Part shown: positions 23,381 to 25,884 of the stretch, in pieces
Layout: every line of letters begins with the position of its first letter
How positions within the stretch are numbered: position 1 is the first letter of the stretch
From: Spirochaetota bacterium
GTDB lineage: Bacteria > Spirochaetota > Spirochaetia > Treponematales > Breznakiellaceae
Length of the DNA: 25,884 nt
NCBI GenBank assembly: GCA_023406985.1
Contig: JAEXTK010000214.1
Location: 1 to 25,884, forward strand
Direction: 5' to 3'
The notes under the pieces: generated by a model
What the model was told of the DNA's origin: nothing
Databases searched by the model: none
Seen by the model: the letters and a program-made list of their open reading frames with translations, nothing else
Program-made: the position numbers and the translations under genes

Positions 23381-23860
23381 CTACTTCGGTTCGCGCCGGG
23401 GTTCCACCACCTTCCGCTCCTCGCGGAGGCCCTCCAAGAGCGCGAGCACCTGGCGGCTCGCCTCCGAGGATTCCGGGTAGCTCGCCGCGTCGAACTTCTC
23501 CACCGCGAGCGCGTAGGCCGCGGTGGCCGCGGTCCAGGCATCCGGGATGCGCTCCGCCGCGTTCACCCGCTGACCGAAGCTGATCCGCATGAAGGCCCGA
23601 TTCTTGAGGTTATACGCCACCCAGCGCTGGTACTCCGTTTCGGCTTCCCGCCGCGCGATCACGGCGAGCCGCTCCGACTCCTGGGCCATCTCGATGGAGG
23701 CTTGGAAATCTCCGGCCGCGAAGGCCGCTTCCGCCGACCGCTTCAGGTCCAGGGACTTGCGGTAGTTCGGATTTTCGGTGAGCGTATTCTGGGCAAGGGC
23801 CGACGCCGTCGTCAGCACGAAGGCGGCGACGACCGCCGCGAACTTTTTCGCCGTGCTCAT
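23381..23860 (-). CDS. secreted helical protein, unknown function
   Basis: The 159-residue protein has a signal peptide (MSTAKKFAAVVAAFVLTTAS with ALA before QN, cleavage near residue 23). The mature part is predicted helical, with SLDLKRSAEAAFAAGDFQAS resembling one TPR-like helix pair, then SIEMAQESERLAVIARREAE and AWTAATAAYALAVEKFDAAS. The ATG at 23860 overlaps the stop of the lipoprotein gene by 4 bp, so the two are translated together and probably act together in the periplasm. It ends 4 bases from the convergent NlpC-like gene. I do not recognise a family. A similar paired lipoprotein/secreted-protein layout exists for TmpA/TmpB of treponemes, but I cannot show homology. Confidence 0.85.
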   Translation of the reverse strand: MSTAKKFAAVVAAFVLTTASALAQNTLTENPNYRKSLDLKRSAEAAFAAGDFQASIEMAQESERLAVIARREAETEYQRWVAYNLKNRAFMRISFGQRVNAAERIPDAWTAATAAYALAVEKFDAASYPESSEASRQVLALLEGLREERKVVEPRREPK

Positions 23861-24531
23861 TGCGCGCCTCCTTCTCCGGCGGCCATCTCCTCCTGATACT
23901 GCTTCATGGCCGCATCGGTCTCGTCCAGGGCGGCGGCCGCCTTGTCCAGGGCGGCGCGGGCGCGGACGCGCCGGTCCGCGGCGAGCGTGGCGGAATCGAG
24001 GTAGCTCTTCTCCGCCTTTTCGTAACCGGCGACCGCTTCCGGCAGCTTGCCGGCGGTCGCGTCGGCGTCCGCCTGCTTCGCGGCCGCATCGGCGGCGCCG
24101 TAGAGTTCCTTGGCCGCGACCTTCGCCTTCTCGGCGTCGGCCTTGGCGCGGGCGGCGGATACCGCCGCGCGCTTCTCTCCCAGTTTCTTCGCGAAACCGT
24201 CGGCTATCGTCTTGTCGTACAGAGGCCCGGCGGCCTCCAGTTCGGTCTTGGCCACGGCGTTGTCTTTTCCGTACGCGGCCTCGGCCGCGGCGAAACGTTC
24301 TTCCGCCTGCCCGTACGTTTCCGGCGCATAGGCGTCCAGCCCGTTCGCGAGGATGAAGGCGCGGCTCGCCTTGACCTTTTCCATCTCCGCTTGCGGCGCG
24401 TCAGGCGCCGCGGGGGCTGCGGGCGCCGCCGCGACGGGCTCCGGTTGGGGAGCCGGCGCAGGAGCGGCGGCGCAGCCGGCCAGTAGGAGCGCTACCGCCG
24501 TCATCGCCAATAAACCATACCTGAATCGCAA
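23857..24531 (-). CDS. Ala-rich helical lipoprotein, DUF4398-like
   Basis: The 224-residue protein starts with a lipoprotein signal, MRFRYGLLAMTAVALLLAGC (lipobox LAGC, C20), followed by a Pro/Ala-rich linker of about 30 residues. The rest is almost entirely helical and rich in Ala, Lys, Glu and Asp, with repeats such as AYAPETYGQAEERFAAAEAA and KLPEAVAGYEKAEKSYLDSA. The AYAPE-x-x-x-QAEERFAAAE pattern resembles DUF4398 lipoproteins; a coiled coil is likely. The start is TTG at 24531, with GGAGG 6 bases upstream. It overlaps the downstream secreted-protein gene by 4 bp. A structural or scaffold role at the envelope is a guess. Confidence 0.85.
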   Translation of the reverse strand: MRFRYGLLAMTAVALLLAGCAAAPAPAPQPEPVAAAPAAPAAPDAPQAEMEKVKASRAFILANGLDAYAPETYGQAEERFAAAEAAYGKDNAVAKTELEAAGPLYDKTIADGFAKKLGEKRAAVSAARAKADAEKAKVAAKELYGAADAAAKQADADATAGKLPEAVAGYEKAEKSYLDSATLAADRRVRARAALDKAAAALDETDAAMKQYQEEMAAGEGGAQ

Positions 24532-24609
24532 AATGACCCTCCCGGAAGGAATGATGGTCCGGAGGCAGAGCCCCCGACTTTCTCAGTTTCCCTCCTATCC
24601 GTTCATACG

Positions 24610-25884
24610 TCAAGGTTTCGCTTTCGATTGGCCCTCCGCGGCGCCGACCGATTCCGCCAACATCGCGTCCAGTTTCCCTGCGTAATCCCGCGCCGCGACG
24701 ACGATATTCGGTACCGCCTCCCGCTCCAGGCGGAATCCGACCGCCCCCGGATGGCCGCCGCCGTTCGTGATGCCCATCTTCGCGATCGCCTCCCTGAGGT
24801 CCAGGGCGGTGAACGCCTGGCTGCGCCTGAGCCGGAATTGGACGAAGTTGGAGAGGCCCGGATCGTCGTAGTAGCCGACGAACCCCAGGTAGCCGCCTTC
24901 CTCGGCGAGCCGGTCCACCGCCGCCCGCGACACCGCCACCGTGGTGTCGTTTCCGAAATTGCGGAACAGCTCGGCCGATCCCGCCTGATCGAGGACCGCG
25001 AACCGGATTTTTCCTACCTGCTCCGCGTGCGAGATGATGAAGCGGAAACAGGCTTCCTCGTCGTACGAGAGCGCGACGAGGGCGTTGAACACCTGCTCCT
25101 TGTTGGAGAAGTTGCCGCTCCCGGTATGGGTCTGGCACTGCAGCATGCGCTCGAAGAGGGTGCTGAACCGCGTGTAGAACCAGCGCTCGCGGTGGGTCTT
25201 GAGGTACCGGCCCATGCGCGAGTCGCCGATCATCCCGGTGAGGATGGCGAGCACGAGGTTGCGGCTCATGAGCTCGGTGATCTGGTACTTGGAGACCATG
25301 GCTTGGTTCTTGCCCAGCTTGATCGCCAGGAAGGAGATGATCTCGCAGGTGCTGGACGCCTCGTACACGAGCCGATACTCGGGATCCCCGTAGTACCGGC
25401 TGTCCGCCTCCAGATGATGGTCCAGTTCGATCTTGGGGATGGCGGGATTGTCCTTGATCGCGGCGTACCGTTCCGACCGATCGATCATCGTCGGCTTCGG
25501 CGTATCCACGAGGACCAGGGCGCCGCAGGGCGGCAGCGGCTCGTCGTGGATGATCCCGATGGCGTTGTAGCGGCAGATGTTCACGAGGTACTGGAAATTA
25601 TCCTGGACCGGGCCCCCGAAGGCCACGACCGCCTTCTTGTTGAGCTTCACCGCGAGGAGCGCGAAGGCCACCATGGAGGCGACGCAATCCTCGTCGGGGT
25701 CCTTATGGCCGATGATGATGAAGTTGTCCCGCTCGTCCAGGGCCGCGACGACGTTGGCGATGATGCGGTTCTTCTCCTTGATGCTCGCGATGGTCCGTTT
25801 CGGCTCCTCCTCGGGCCGCCGCCAGGCGACGGCCCGGTCCCGGCCCTCCACCTTGGCCAGGTAGAGGGCCTTGTCGGCGCGCTC
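24610..25884 (-). CDS. 3' part of a GGDEF-DHH-DHHA1 fusion protein (partial, runs off the right edge)
   Basis: The frame is open to the window edge; 424 codons are visible. The first residues, ERADKALYLAKVEGRDRAVAW, are the C-terminal helix of a GGDEF domain. After a linker of about 30 residues, IIIGHKDPDEDCVASMVAFA (about 56-75), VLVDTP (124 on), IELDHHLEADSRYY (DHH at 155-157) and TGMIGDSRMGRY are the four metal-binding motifs of a DHH phosphoesterase; GGGHPGAVGF near the C-terminus is the DHHA1 substrate-binding motif. The DHH-DHHA1 part resembles NrnA/GdpP-type enzymes that cleave nanoRNA, pAp or cyclic dinucleotides. A GTG at 25851 lies inside the GGDEF tail and is not the start. Whether the GGDEF domain keeps its catalytic motif lies beyond the window. 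Confidence 0.93.
   Translation of the reverse strand, partial: ERADKALYLAKVEGRDRAVAWRRPEEEPKRTIASIKEKNRIIANVVAALDERDNFIIIGHKDPDEDCVASMVAFALLAVKLNKKAVVAFGGPVQDNFQYLVNICRYNAIGIIHDEPLPPCGALVLVDTPKPTMIDRSERYAAIKDNPAIPKIELDHHLEADSRYYGDPEYRLVYEASSTCEIISFLAIKLGKNQAMVSKYQITELMSRNLVLAILTGMIGDSRMGRYLKTHRERWFYTRFSTLFERMLQCQTHTGSGNFSNKEQVFNALVALSYDEEACFRFIISHAEQVGKIRFAVLDQAGSAELFRNFGNDTTVAVSRAAVDRLAEEGGYLGFVGYYDDPGLSNFVQFRLRRSQAFTALDLREAIAKMGITNGGGHPGAVGFRLEREAVPNIVVAARDYAGKLDAMLAESVGAAEGQSKAKP

Overview
The window is a high-G+C, densely coded bacterial chromosome segment with about 20 complete protein genes and one gene cut by the right edge. No rRNA, tRNA, CRISPR array, insertion sequence or phage gene is visible. 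Lipobox signal peptides, a probable beta-barrel protein ending in Phe and several secreted proteins indicate a cell with two membranes. A spirochaete-like organism would fit the mix of genes (lipoproteins, a HisKA_2-type kinase, a CUT1 sugar system without its own ATPase), but this is inference and was not tested by any search.

Layout, left to right. (1) 55-2867: a sodium-coupled amino-acid-type symporter (NSS family) on the minus strand, divergent from an orphan membrane histidine kinase. (2) 2864-6756: the chaperone operon grpE-dnaK-dnaJ, minus strand. (3) 6887-9153: a lone MacB/LolD-type ABC ATPase and a small Lys/Glu-rich protein on plus, facing uppP and a stand-alone receiver protein on minus. 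(4) 9350-15508: an AraC-type regulator on plus, convergent with a sugar-uptake operon on minus that reads substrate-binding lipoprotein, two CUT1 permeases, GH42 beta-galactosidase. (5) 15724-17090: a WYL-domain regulator divergent from the sugar operon, then a Cys-rich DUF3795-type protein. (6) 17327-21154: a serine beta-lactamase-fold hydrolase followed by a three-gene ABC-2 exporter (two permeases and an ATPase) with overlapping starts and stops. (7) 21258-24531: cell-envelope genes, namely a putative beta-barrel protein, an NlpC/P60-like lipoprotein and a lipoprotein/secreted-protein pair. (8) 24610-25884: the 3' part of a GGDEF-DHH-DHHA1 fusion protein.

How the genes work together. The sugar operon binds an oligosaccharide or galactoside outside the cytoplasmic membrane, imports it and cleaves it in the cytoplasm; its ATPase must be supplied from elsewhere. 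A hairpin with a U-rich tail lies between the binding-protein gene and the permeases and would let the binding protein be made in excess. The operon's promoter carries a 14-bp palindrome over the -35 box, and the WYL regulator starts across the same intergenic region. The chaperone operon has the usual order but no visible CIRCE element.

Points that deserve most attention are the GGDEF-DHH-DHHA1 fusion at the right edge, a recurring promoter layout that predicts leaderless mRNAs for uppP and the WYL regulator (more weakly for the NlpC-like lipoprotein), the operator-like architecture at 15576-15645, and a potentially structured 96-nt segment in the otherwise empty stretch 22158-22614. I see no clear, wholly new multi-gene system.
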